Source: Desulfotignum sp.
GTDB lineage: Bacteria; Desulfobacterota; Desulfobacteria; Desulfobacterales; Desulfobacteraceae
Length of the DNA: 64,000 bases
Direction: 5' to 3'
Assembly: GCA_011390635.1 (NCBI GenBank)
Contig: JAABSA010000003.1
Span: 106,479 to 170,478 of the forward strand
Position 1 is the first letter of the stretch; every line of letters starts with the position of its first letter. The notes beneath the pieces were generated by a model. It ran no database searches, was not told where the DNA came from, and was given only the letters and a program-made list of their open reading frames with translations. Made by a program: the position numbers and the translations under genes. Below, piece by piece: positions 8,313-16,485 of the stretch.

Positions 8313-9941
8313 TCAATAAAAACCCGGTTCCTGCCATTCCCCGAATGTCTGGCGGAACACATCCGCCATTTCTCCCACCGTGGCAAACGCCTTGCAGCAG
8401 TCCACCAGATACGGCATGACATTGTTTTTGTTTTTTGCCGCCTTTTCCAGGGACCGCAAGGTATCTGTCACCGCTTTTTCATGCCGGGTCCGCTTGAGTT
8501 CTGCCAGACTGTCCTTTGATGACTGGGCCCATGCCCGGTTGTACTGATGCAGTTCCACATCTGCGGCATCATCTTCTTTGCCCGGTGTTCTGCCTACTTT
8601 TTTGTATTCTCCGGACTGGAGCCCTTTTTCAAATTCATAGGCCTGCTGAGACACCTTTTTCTGGATCACCCCTTCGGAAATGCCGGACACAATGCCCCCC
8701 ATGTTTCTTACCCAGGCCATTTCCTCTCTGATCTTATCTGCCATCTCAAGGGTCAGGGTTTCAATGAAATAGGACCCGGCCAAAGGATCCACAGTATCTC
8801 TGAGTCCCACCTCATCCATGAGCAGCTCCAGGGTCTTGAGGGACAGCAGCGCGGACCTGGGGGTGGGTATGGTATAGGCTTCGTCAAAGGAGCACAGCGC
8901 CGTGGTCTGGGCCCCGGACAGGGCCGCCCCCAGGGCATAAAACGCACCTCTCATGATATTGTTTTCCGGCTCTTCCTTGGTCAAACCGGACCCGCCGCCC
9001 CCGAACAGGCCCCGCAGAAACAGTTTTTTCTTTTCCGTGACCTTGTAGTCTTCTTTAAGCATCTGTGCCCAGATTTTTCTGGCGGCCCGGAACTTGGCAA
9101 TCTGTTCCCACAGGTTGCCGTACACATTGAAATTAAAGGAAAACCGCCCCACAAAATCGGACGGGTCAATACCCCGCGCTGCCACGGTGTCGATATAGGC
9201 CCGGGCGATCTCAAAGGCATAGGCAATTTCCTGGGCCGGGGTGGCGCCGGATTCTCTGATATGGTATCCGCAGATGCTCACCGGGTTGGACCGGGGCAGT
9301 TCCCTGACCGCATATTCAATGGTGTCCCCCACCAGATGCACCCCGTGCTCCACCGGAAAAATCCAGGCCCCTCTGCCGATCATCTCTTTGAGGATATCGT
9401 TCTGCGGGGTGCAGGAGATTTTTGTTTTATCAAACCCTTTGGTTTCTCCTAAGGCCTGATACATGGCCATCATGATGGAGGCCACCGCATTGATGGTCAA
9501 CCCTGATCCGATGCGGTCCAGGGGGATCCCGTCAAACGCGGTGAGAAAATCCTTCAGCGAATCCACGGCCATGCCCACCCGGCCCACTTCTCCTTCCGCC
9601 AGGGGATGGTCCGAGTCATACCCCATCTGGGTAGGCAGGTCAAAGGCCACATTCAACCCGTTCTGGCCGTTGGCAATCATGAGTTTAAACCGCTCATTGG
9701 TCTGCTCCGGTGTGCCGAACCCGGTATACTGCCGGGTGGTCCAGGCCCGGGACCTGTACCCCATCGGATGCAGGCTCCGGGTAAATGGATATTCACCGGC
9801 CTCCCCGAGATCTTTTTCATAAGTAAACCCGGCATCAGCCAGTTCCTCTGGTCCATACACGGGTTTAATTTTTATGCCTGACTGGTAGACCACCTCTGTG
9901 ATGGCCCCTTTTTCATCCTTGATATATCTGGCAACGCCCAT
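8313..9941 (-). CDS. B12-dependent acyl-CoA mutase, large (substrate-binding) subunit
   Basis: TIM-barrel subunit of a split adenosylcobalamin-dependent acyl-CoA mutase, 542 residues, matching the N-terminal domain of methylmalonyl-CoA mutase. Seen: RAWTTRQYTGFG with Tyr72, FDLPTQMGYDSDHP, QNDILKEMIGRG with Arg190, and GYHIRESG with His227. From memory of the family, Tyr89, Arg207 and His244 of propionibacterial mutase are the matching residues; isobutyryl-CoA mutase has Phe and Gln at the first two, and 2-hydroxyisobutyryl-CoA mutase has Ile and Gln. A carboxylated acyl-CoA is therefore the likely substrate. The usual PSMR segment after the Arg is changed to HGVH, so it is a diverged member. 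Partner subunit and MeaB lie upstream. Confidence 0.9.
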   Translation of the reverse strand: MGVARYIKDEKGAITEVVYQSGIKIKPVYGPEELADAGFTYEKDLGEAGEYPFTRSLHPMGYRSRAWTTRQYTGFGTPEQTNERFKLMIANGQNGLNVAFDLPTQMGYDSDHPLAEGEVGRVGMAVDSLKDFLTAFDGIPLDRIGSGLTINAVASIMMAMYQALGETKGFDKTKISCTPQNDILKEMIGRGAWIFPVEHGVHLVGDTIEYAVRELPRSNPVSICGYHIRESGATPAQEIAYAFEIARAYIDTVAARGIDPSDFVGRFSFNFNVYGNLWEQIAKFRAARKIWAQMLKEDYKVTEKKKLFLRGLFGGGGSGLTKEEPENNIMRGAFYALGAALSGAQTTALCSFDEAYTIPTPRSALLSLKTLELLMDEVGLRDTVDPLAGSYFIETLTLEMADKIREEMAWVRNMGGIVSGISEGVIQKKVSQQAYEFEKGLQSGEYKKVGRTPGKEDDAADVELHQYNRAWAQSSKDSLAELKRTRHEKAVTDTLRSLEKAAKNKNNVMPYLVDCCKAFATVGEMADVFRQTFGEWQEPGFY

Positions 9942-9954
9942 ATTCCGCTCCCTT

Positions 9955-9991
9955 ATAAAAACAGCCGGTCTCTGTACCAGCCGGCCGGCTA
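9955..9991 (-). terminator. Terminator-like hairpin between mutase small and large subunits
   Basis: Reading the minus strand from the small-subunit stop, AGCCGG (9990-9985) pairs with CCGGCT (9968-9963) across a 16-base loop, and a T-rich GTTTTTAT follows. This has the shape of a weak intrinsic terminator or processing hairpin inside the operon. It may set the ratio of small to large subunit, or mark an mRNA end. Confidence 0.4.
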
Positions 9992-10387
9992 TTGAAACAA
10001 CGCATGAATGCCTGACACGATGGTATCAAAAGAGGCGCCGCCGGGAAACACCGCTGCAACGCCCATGTCCCTGAGGGGCTGGATATCCTGCTGGGGAATC
10101 ACCCCCCCCACCACCAGGTGTACATTGTCAAGTGTGTGTTCTTTCATCATGGCTGTCAGTTTTTCACAGATGGGCAGATGGGCCCCGGACATGATGGACA
10201 GGCCGATGACATCCACAGACTCCTGAACAGCAGTGGATATGATCTGGTCCAGGGTCTGGTGGAGCCCGGAATAGATCACTTCCATGCCCGCATCCCGCAG
10301 GGCCAGTGCCACAATCTTGGCCCCTTTGTCATGACCGTCCAGGCCCGGTTTTGCCACCAGCACCCGGATCTTGTTTACTGTTTCCAT
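9989..10387 (-). CDS. B12-dependent acyl-CoA mutase, small (cobalamin-binding) subunit
   Basis: Cobalamin-binding Rossmann-like subunit of the split mutase, 132 residues. It shows the DGHDKGAK motif in which His19 supplies the lower axial ligand to cobalt, followed by SIMSGAHL and the GGVIP loop that hold the nucleotide tail. The length matches stand-alone small subunits (about 130-140). Longer in-frame starts exist upstream; the ATG at 10387 is chosen because METVNKIRVLVAKPG matches the family start and follows AAGGAAACCAAGGCGT. It precedes the large subunit by 47 bases, with a hairpin between. Upstream is a 700-base non-coding stretch with two palindromic structures. Confidence 0.92.
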   Translation of the reverse strand: METVNKIRVLVAKPGLDGHDKGAKIVALALRDAGMEVIYSGLHQTLDQIISTAVQESVDVIGLSIMSGAHLPICEKLTAMMKEHTLDNVHLVVGGVIPQQDIQPLRDMGVAAVFPGGASFDTIVSGIHALFQ

Positions 10388-10535
10388 ACGCCTTGGTTTC
10401 CTTTCTTTATGTTGCAGGTCACAGACAGACATGCAACATCAAACAGTCCGTACAACGATTATCTTCAACGACTCCCCCGACTCTTTGAGCAGTGCACTTG
10501 CATATAACCAATTCTTATTCGGTTGATTGATACCC

Positions 10536-10610
10536 GCCCCCTGTGGGTGCCTTGTGACCGGCCCGAGATGACCCATCTGACGGTCCTGTCACAAGGCACC
10601 CACAGGGGGC
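10536..10610. repeat. Perfect 23-bp inverted repeat with 29-base loop
   Basis: Positions 10536-10558 and 10588-10610 are exact reverse complements (GC-rich, core GGGTGCCTTGTGAC), separated by 29 bases. It lies between meaB and the mutase small subunit, in a region with no supported gene. There is no T-run directly after either arm, so a simple intrinsic terminator is not a good fit. A cruciform/REP-type element or a structured leader of the small-subunit mRNA is possible. Confidence 0.75.
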
Positions 10611-10851
10611 TTGGTCAATATATTGTTACATCGCTATGCGCTTGTCCCTCCAAAACCGATCAAACTTGCTCCATGAATCGGATATCTCCAACATTTTTAT
10701 ATCCCCTGTGTAAATAATCCCCTTTTGTAAAGAGGTGGGGCCCCTGCTGTGCAACTTAATTTCCAGTCCTGATTCATCCCTTTTCGCGCCGGGTGAATAG
10801 CCAAGCCCCTGGTTTGTGTCACCCGATAATGATAATTCGGGGCAGGGTCCA

Positions 10852-11041
10852 GTGTCGGGCAGGTCTTGCGGGTCGAATCCCATTCTGCCGCGGTTGTTAC
10901 AGGGTGTTGGGCATGCGGAGCGTTACGAACGGCAAACTGTTTGAGGACATACCTGCCCGCAGTTTTTGCCGTTTAGTGCAGCATGCCCTGCACCCTGTCA
11001 ACCGGGACAGACGGGTGAGGCCTGCAAGACCTGCCCGACAC
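10852..11041. repeat. Nested imperfect palindrome of about 190 bp
   Basis: Three sets of inverted arms are nested around one centre: 10852-10869 with 11024-11041 (18/18, GTGTCGGGCAGGTCTTGC), 10899-10916 with 10981-10998 (16/18) and 10928-10939 with 10960-10973 (nearly perfect, AACGGCAAACTG). Between outer and middle arms a CGGTTG/CAACCG pair also matches. The whole segment can fold as one long hairpin, like a MITE-type element or a structured RNA. No open reading frame with family features was seen in 10433-11091. Confidence 0.65.
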
Positions 11042-11091
11042 GGGTATCTCCCGGGTTTCTGTCCGGTTTGGCGCCAAATCGGCCAAAAAAT

Positions 11092-12111
11092 TCACTCCCC
11101 CTCCCGGTCCACACTGCCAGGCTCCCCCAGAGACCGGGTCAGGCGGTCTGCCAGCTCCCGGGCCGCCCGGTAAGGATCTGCCGCCACCTCTGCCTGCTGT
11201 GCCGCTGTATCCAGAAATGCCCCCACCTGCCTGTCAATCCATGGATCGATCCGGTCCATCACCATCTGCCGCACCAAGGTGGTAAAATAATCCCTGGCCT
11301 GGGCGGTCTGCTTTTTTTCCAGCACCCGGTTCTCCTTCATGAACTGCCGGTGGTCTAAAAACAGGTCTGCCAGCCGGTCCACCCCTTCTCCGGTTCTGGC
11401 ACAGGTACTCACCACCAAAGGCTGCCAGTCGTTTGGTGCCGATGACCGCATGGCCCCCAGATTTTCCAGGGTCAACTTTTCGGTCTGTGCGCCGGGCAGG
11501 TCATTTTTGTTGACAACAAACAGATCCGCCGCCTCCAGAACTCCTGCCTTCACCGACTGGATGCCGTCTCCGGTGCCGGGAATGGCCACCAGGCACAGGC
11601 TGTGAACCATGGTGCCGATATCGATGTCTGCCTGGCCGGAACCCACCGGCTCCACAATGATGATGTCATATCCCATGGCATCCAGTACCAGACAGGTATC
11701 TCTGGTTGCCCGGGCCAGACCGCCCCCAGCACCCCGAGCTGCCATGGAACGGATAAACACCCCCGGATCACCGGCATGGGCCTGCATGCGCACCCGGTCT
11801 CCCAAAATTGCCCCGCCGGTCTTATGGGAGGACGGATCCACTGCAACCACCCCCACGGTGAGGTCTTTTTTGCGAAACACAGTGATCAACGCGCTGATCA
11901 AAGTGGATTTGCCGGCACCGGGCGGGCCGGTAATACCGATAATAAAAGCGTTTCCTGCATGGGGATGCAGCTGTCCCAATATCCGGGCAGCTGCGGGATC
12001 GCCCGCTTCAATACGCCGGATCAACCGGGCCCCTGCCATGACATCGCCATCCAGAATATGGTTTATCCCGGATGGGATATCACAACGTATGTCAGGCGCT
12101 TTTTCTGGCAT
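11092..12111 (-). CDS. meaB: MeaB-type G-protein chaperone of B12 mutase
   Basis: GTPase of the ArgK/MeaB family, 339 residues, which gates adenosylcobalamin loading and protects acyl-CoA mutases. Seen: Walker A GPPGAGKST at residues 62-70, the switch region VAVDPSSHKTGGAILGDRVR, VEPVGSGQADIDI, and the NKND guanine-specificity motif. The ATG follows CAAGGAGGAAG and overlaps the end of the GntR gene by 20 bases. Although about 700 bases separate it from the mutase subunits, its presence in the same direction supports a B12-dependent mutase as a central step of this island. Confidence 0.93.
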   Translation of the reverse strand: MPEKAPDIRCDIPSGINHILDGDVMAGARLIRRIEAGDPAAARILGQLHPHAGNAFIIGITGPPGAGKSTLISALITVFRKKDLTVGVVAVDPSSHKTGGAILGDRVRMQAHAGDPGVFIRSMAARGAGGGLARATRDTCLVLDAMGYDIIIVEPVGSGQADIDIGTMVHSLCLVAIPGTGDGIQSVKAGVLEAADLFVVNKNDLPGAQTEKLTLENLGAMRSSAPNDWQPLVVSTCARTGEGVDRLADLFLDHRQFMKENRVLEKKQTAQARDYFTTLVRQMVMDRIDPWIDRQVGAFLDTAAQQAEVAADPYRAARELADRLTRSLGEPGSVDREGE

Positions 12112-12772
12112 CTTCCTCCTTGAGCCGGCTGATCACTGCCTGCTTGCCCTTGAGAATATGGGCCCGCACCAGGGATTCCACCTGGTCTGCATCCCGCTGC
12201 CGCATGGCTGCAAGCATTTTTATATGGTCCTGGCAGGATTCCACGGCAAAGGCCTCCTGCCTGAGGATGATCTGCCTGAACCGGGAAATCTGGGCCTGAA
12301 GCTGGCTGATCATCTTTATCAGCCGGGGGCTGTCGCTCATGGCATAGAGCAGGTCATGGAAATCGGTGTTGATGTCCGGCAGCAGGGCCGTGTGTTTTTT
12401 GTCCAGGCAGTCCTGGAAAAGGGTCATGACCTTTTCCAGAGGCGCCAGGTCAGACGGCCGGTGTTTTTCAGCAGCCAGCCTTGCTGCATAGGCCTCCAGC
12501 ACGGCCCGAATGCCAAAGGTTTCTTCGATATCTGCACGGGTGAGCACCACCACCTTGAACCCGCCGGAGGGAATTTTTTCGATCCAGTCTTCGCGCTCCA
12601 GCTTGTGCAATGCCTCCCGAAGGGGGGTGCGGCTGATACCCAGCATCCTGGCCATACGGCTTTCCACCAGTCTTGCACCAGGGTCAATATCCTGGTCGAT
12701 GATGGCCTGCTTCAGGTGGTCATACACATCCTGTCCCAGAGATTTTCGTTCTGCTATGGCATTGAGTTTCAT
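12092..12772 (-). CDS. GntR family transcriptional regulator (FCD domain)
   Basis: FadR-subfamily regulator, 226 residues. The N-terminal winged helix-turn-helix shows ARMLGISRTPLREALHKLE. The C-terminal all-helical FCD domain carries the metal-ligand pattern (NTDFHDLL, SCQDHIKML, VRAHILKG) that usually binds a carboxylate effector. It sits inside the catabolic operon, four bases after the CoA-transferase and overlapping meaB, so it is likely an autoregulated pathway repressor. The two TGTATAC-type palindromes at 16439-16453 and 19397-19413 are plausible targets. The start codon has only a weak GAAAG before it, consistent with low expression by coupling. Confidence 0.93.
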   Translation of the reverse strand: MKLNAIAERKSLGQDVYDHLKQAIIDQDIDPGARLVESRMARMLGISRTPLREALHKLEREDWIEKIPSGGFKVVVLTRADIEETFGIRAVLEAYAARLAAEKHRPSDLAPLEKVMTLFQDCLDKKHTALLPDINTDFHDLLYAMSDSPRLIKMISQLQAQISRFRQIILRQEAFAVESCQDHIKMLAAMRQRDADQVESLVRAHILKGKQAVISRLKEEDARKSA

Positions 12773-12775
12773 CTT

Positions 12776-13966
12776 TCAAATGATTCCCTTTTCACTGAAT
12801 CGTGCCAGCGTGTCCGGTGTGTACTTAAGGACATCTCCGTAAATGGCCTGATTATGCTCCCCGAACCGCGGTGGAAAGGTCAGGTTACGGTTGCAGTCTT
12901 CCAGAAACGGGGTCATGTTCGGGGGCGGAGCCAGGGTCAGTGAGATGCCGGTGGCAGCATCTTTTGATGACAGCAGCCTTTTTTTCACCAGGGGATCCCC
13001 CGTCACCTCCTCCACACCCTTGATGGGGGAGATGGGGACGGTGATGGCCGTGAACAGGTCAACCAGCTCGGCCGTGGTGTGCTGTTGGGTAATATCATTG
13101 ATGGCCTGGTTCAGGTTGGCCACATCCTTGATCCGGCCCTGGTTTTTCTTGTATGCTTCTTTGTTCAGGGACGTGAACATCTCCTGGGAGGTCATGGCGG
13201 CCCACTGCCGGTCATTGCCCACGGCCAGGTACACGAACCCGTCTTTGGTTTTGTACACCGACACCGGGCAGAAAAACTCATGGGTGTTGCCCCGGCGGGT
13301 GATGGGGGTCCCGAAACTTTTTCCCAGGGCAATGGGTACGGTGAGCCAGGACACTGAGGATTCAAACATGGACATGTCCAGGCGGGAGCCCTCTCCGGTT
13401 ACGGCCCGTTTGAACAACGCTTTCATGAGCAGACCGTAGCCGTGCTCGGAGGTGCCCATGTCCGGCAGGGGAATCCCGATCACCTGGGGATCGCCGTCCG
13501 CCTCACCGGTGAGGTCCATGAGTCCGGACCGGGCCTGGAGAATGGGGTCATAGGCCCCTTCATTGGAATCAGGGCCGAATCCCGTGACCCCCAGCCAGAT
13601 GATATCCGGTTTGATTTCTTTCATAATCTCATAGGCAATGCCCAGTTTTTCATAATTTTTGGGCAGCTGGTTGGTGATGAAGATGTCCACAGAAAGTTTC
13701 TGGATCAATTCCTTGAAAAGCTGTTTGCCTTCGGGCTCGGCCAGGTTCAATGTCAAGGCTTTTTTCCCGGCGTTGATGCACAGATAATAGGCATTCATGC
13801 GCTCCTCATCCATCACCTTTTCCCCGATGAACCGGTTGGGATCACCATACACCGGATGTTCCAGGCGGATGACATTCATGCCGTCCTGGGCCAGGCGATA
13901 GGTCAGATAGGGTGCCACAGTGGCCTGTTCAAGGGACAATACCGTCAGGTTCTTAAAAAGTTCCAT
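12776..13966 (-). CDS. Family III (CaiB/BaiF) CoA-transferase
   Basis: Class III CoA-transferase of 396 residues, which moves CoA between carboxylic acids through an aspartyl-CoA anhydride. Seen: the N-terminal LSLEQATVAPYLTYRLAQDG and VIRLEHP, NAGKKALTLNLAEPEG, and the LPDMGTSEHGYG segment with the likely catalytic Asp. Length fits the family (about 390-410). The ATG follows GATAAGGAGAAAAT. It lies between iorB and gntR in the operon and could activate the growth substrate or recycle CoA from an end product, complementing the ATP-dependent PaaK-like ligase. Confidence 0.92.
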   Translation of the reverse strand: MELFKNLTVLSLEQATVAPYLTYRLAQDGMNVIRLEHPVYGDPNRFIGEKVMDEERMNAYYLCINAGKKALTLNLAEPEGKQLFKELIQKLSVDIFITNQLPKNYEKLGIAYEIMKEIKPDIIWLGVTGFGPDSNEGAYDPILQARSGLMDLTGEADGDPQVIGIPLPDMGTSEHGYGLLMKALFKRAVTGEGSRLDMSMFESSVSWLTVPIALGKSFGTPITRRGNTHEFFCPVSVYKTKDGFVYLAVGNDRQWAAMTSQEMFTSLNKEAYKKNQGRIKDVANLNQAINDITQQHTTAELVDLFTAITVPISPIKGVEEVTGDPLVKKRLLSSKDAATGISLTLAPPPNMTPFLEDCNRNLTFPPRFGEHNQAIYGDVLKYTPDTLARFSEKGII

Positions 13967-13978
13967 ATTTTCTCCTTA

Positions 13979-14542
13979 TCAACACAATTTTCTCCCTTCA
14001 TCATGGCAGACATCAAATATCTTCAAATTGATCTGTTTTACGCTGTCAGGGCTCGCTGCTTCCACTGTGGTCCTCAGGGCTTCTGCTTCCAGTGGGCCTT
14101 GGCCGAAGGCGGAAAAAAACGCCACCATGGCCAGGTTGGTGGATCTGGGTGCCCCCAGTTCCAGGGCAGTTTTACCGGCTTCCATGGCAAAACAGGTAAT
14201 GTGGTGTTCTGCCAGAAAGGGTGTCACACGCTCATCTGGAAACCTGTCGTTCGATCCATTGACAAACACCATCCCCCCGGGCCGAACCCAGGGCAGAAAC
14301 CGGTAGGCTTCCGCCGCATCCATGGAGATGAGAAAATCCCCTGCCCCGGCCCGGATCAGGCTGGACCCGGCATCTCCGATTTTCAGGTGGGAGACCACAG
14401 ATCCCCCCCGCTGGGCCATGCCGTGGGTTTCCGCCCCCAGAATGTTGTATCCCTTGTTCAGGGCGGTCTGGGCCAGGATCTTGGTCATGAACAATATGCC
14501 CTGCCCCCCCAGGCCGCTCAGTACGAAATTACAGGTTTTCAT
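13979..14542 (-). CDS. iorB: Indolepyruvate:ferredoxin oxidoreductase beta subunit
   Basis: Gamma-type domain subunit of an IOR-type 2-oxoacid:ferredoxin oxidoreductase, 187 residues, with the GLGGQGILFMTKILA glycine-rich start, GMAQRGGSVVSHLKIG and a GADFLI-like region (GAGDFLISMDAAEA). The start at 14542 (MKTCNFVLSG) follows AAAGGAGAGGAT and lies 10 bases after the iorA stop; an upstream in-frame start would overlap iorA. With IorA it oxidatively decarboxylates an aryl- or branched 2-oxoacid to acyl-CoA, reducing ferredoxin. Confidence 0.93.
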   Translation of the reverse strand: MKTCNFVLSGLGGQGILFMTKILAQTALNKGYNILGAETHGMAQRGGSVVSHLKIGDAGSSLIRAGAGDFLISMDAAEAYRFLPWVRPGGMVFVNGSNDRFPDERVTPFLAEHHITCFAMEAGKTALELGAPRSTNLAMVAFFSAFGQGPLEAEALRTTVEAASPDSVKQINLKIFDVCHDEGRKLC

Positions 14543-14552
14543 ATCCTCTCCT

Positions 14553-16415
14553 TTACGAAACGGTCTGCACTGCATTCTTGGGACAGATGTTCAGGCATAC
14601 CCCGCAACCGGAACACAGCACCGGATTGATTTCCGTTTTTTTCTTATCCGGATTTCTCACCATGGCCGGGCATTCAAAACGAAGATGGCACAGCCCGCAG
14701 TCATCGCATTCATCTGTGATTTCCACTTCAAAAATTTGCGGCAGGGCCTGGTCCCGCAGTCCAATGACACACGGGTGTCGGGAGATGATCACGGCAATGC
14801 CCCCTTCCGGTGACAGGGCCCACTCATGGGCTTTTTTGATTTCAGCGATGGTATGGTCCACATCATAGGGGTCCACCACCTGAAGATAATCGACCCCGCA
14901 GCCTTTGACAATGGTTTCCAGGGCAATGGCATTGCCTTTTCTGCCATCCACCCGGGCTCCCTGGGTAATGGCCGGCTGCATGCCGGTCATGGCCGTGATG
15001 CCGTTGTCCAGTATCACCAGGACAAATCGTGCGTCATTGTACACTGCATTGATCAAGCCGGTGGTGCCGGAATGAAAAAAGGTGGAATCCCCCATGGTGG
15101 CAATGATGGGTTTTGCTTTTCCATCCTGCTGAAATGCGTGCCAGAAACCCGAGGCCATGGTAATGCCGGCGCCCATGTCCAGAACCGTATCCACGCCCCC
15201 CAGGTTGGATCCCAGGGTATAACACCCGATGTCAGATGGATAGATCGCTTTGGGAACCGCCTTGCGGATGGCGTAAAAAGAGGCCCGGTGTGGGCAGCCC
15301 GGACACAGGGTGGGCTTGCGGATGGGCAGGTCCAGAGAAGCGGTCAGTGCAAAGGCTTGTGTAGCAGTATCAGTGGTGGACAACGGTGGGAGACCGCTTT
15401 CGGACAGAGCCTGGTTCACCAAGGCCAAAATTTTTTCCGGCACCAGTTCCCCTTCCATGGGCACATGGCCGGTGAGCCGTCCCCAGGTTTTGTGCCGGTC
15501 CCGCAGCATATATTCAATCACCGTATCGGTCTCTTCAATGACCAGAACCCGGTCGCAGGCATCCATGAATTGATTGGCCAGGTTTTCCGGAAACGGATAT
15601 GGCGCTCCCAGCTTGAGCATGGGAATATCATCTCTGTTGAATTCTGCAAACAGATCTTCCACCACGGCCGACGGTACGCCGCCCACCACAATGCCCAGAG
15701 CAAATGTTTGTTCCGGCTGGATGGTGTGCCGGTTGTAGGGTACCAGCGTGTTGAATTTTTCAGCGATTTTTACATGTTTTTCATTGAGGGCCTTGTGCTG
15801 GAGAAAACGAAATTTCGGGGTGGATGCCCATCGGGTGGGCTCTCTTGTAAAGACAGCCGGGGTCAGGTTGCTTTTCAATTCTTCATAGGAAATATTTTGC
15901 CTTGCGTGGCAGATGCGGATGGCCGGCCGCACCAGCACCGGTACCTGAAATTCTTCTGAAATATCAAATGCGGCTTTGATCATGGCCCGGGCTTCCTGGG
16001 GACTGGCCGGGTCCAGCACCGGCACCTTGGCAATCCGGGCCATGAACCGGGAATCCTGCTCCGTCTGGGAAGAATGGGGGCCGGGATCATCACAGGAAAT
16101 CACCACAAACCCCCCGATATTGCCTATATAGGCCGCAGACATGAAAGAATCAGCCGCCACATTCAACCCCACCATTTTCATGCAGCAGGCGGCCCGTTTT
16201 CCGGAAATGGCAGCAGCAAACGCATTGTCAAAGGCCACTTTTTCATTAACGGACCATTCAATAACGGTATTGAGATCTGCCGCCTTTGAAAACCGCACCG
16301 TCTCGGGCAGGATTTCCGAACTCGGGGTACCCGGGTAGGAGGTCAGCACCTGGCAGCCTGCCTCTAAAAGTCCCAGGGCCATGGCACCGTTTCCCAGTAA
16401 AAACGCTTGTTTCAT
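14553..16415 (-). CDS. iorA: Indolepyruvate:ferredoxin oxidoreductase alpha subunit
   Basis: Catalytic subunit of 620 residues. Domains in order: pyrimidine-binding and transketolase-like N-terminal domains, the thiamine-diphosphate domain with GDSTFFHSGTTGLINAVYN near residue 440, and a C-terminal ferredoxin domain with two [4Fe-4S] motifs (CDDCGLCHLRFECP and CSGCGVCLNICPKNAV). The second-last cluster motif is the relaxed IOR form. The ATG follows ACGAGGATTCTT, about 25 bases downstream of a promoter-operator. First gene of the long operon. The actual 2-oxoacid (aromatic or branched) is not set by sequence alone. Confidence 0.95.
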   Translation of the reverse strand: MKQAFLLGNGAMALGLLEAGCQVLTSYPGTPSSEILPETVRFSKAADLNTVIEWSVNEKVAFDNAFAAAISGKRAACCMKMVGLNVAADSFMSAAYIGNIGGFVVISCDDPGPHSSQTEQDSRFMARIAKVPVLDPASPQEARAMIKAAFDISEEFQVPVLVRPAIRICHARQNISYEELKSNLTPAVFTREPTRWASTPKFRFLQHKALNEKHVKIAEKFNTLVPYNRHTIQPEQTFALGIVVGGVPSAVVEDLFAEFNRDDIPMLKLGAPYPFPENLANQFMDACDRVLVIEETDTVIEYMLRDRHKTWGRLTGHVPMEGELVPEKILALVNQALSESGLPPLSTTDTATQAFALTASLDLPIRKPTLCPGCPHRASFYAIRKAVPKAIYPSDIGCYTLGSNLGGVDTVLDMGAGITMASGFWHAFQQDGKAKPIIATMGDSTFFHSGTTGLINAVYNDARFVLVILDNGITAMTGMQPAITQGARVDGRKGNAIALETIVKGCGVDYLQVVDPYDVDHTIAEIKKAHEWALSPEGGIAVIISRHPCVIGLRDQALPQIFEVEITDECDDCGLCHLRFECPAMVRNPDKKKTEINPVLCSGCGVCLNICPKNAVQTVS

Positions 16416-16438
16416 AAGAATCCTCGTGATTTATTTGA

Positions 16439-16468
16439 TGTATACAGTATACAATTTTACCCTGTCAA
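16439..16468 (-). promoter_or_regulatory. Promoter with TGTATAC-type operator upstream of iorA
   Basis: On the minus strand TTGACA (16468-16463) is followed, with its centre 17 bases on, by the perfect palindrome TGTATACAGTATACA (16439-16453). The palindrome covers the expected -10 region (TGTATA/GTATAC). A dimeric repressor bound there would block RNA polymerase. Its layout is the same as the site at 19397-19427. Confidence 0.75.
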
Positions 16469-16485
16469 GCACAAATATGAATTTT

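Noticed and set aside
10433..11091. Cobalamin riboswitch controlling the B12 mutase genes
   Set aside because: The position is tempting, but no B12-box-like GCCACTG or matching conserved core was found on either strand; only palindromes.
11609..12943. Long plus-strand open frame (about 440 codons)
   Set aside because: Antisense of meaB and gntR, which have clear motifs; no ribosome site or family signature.
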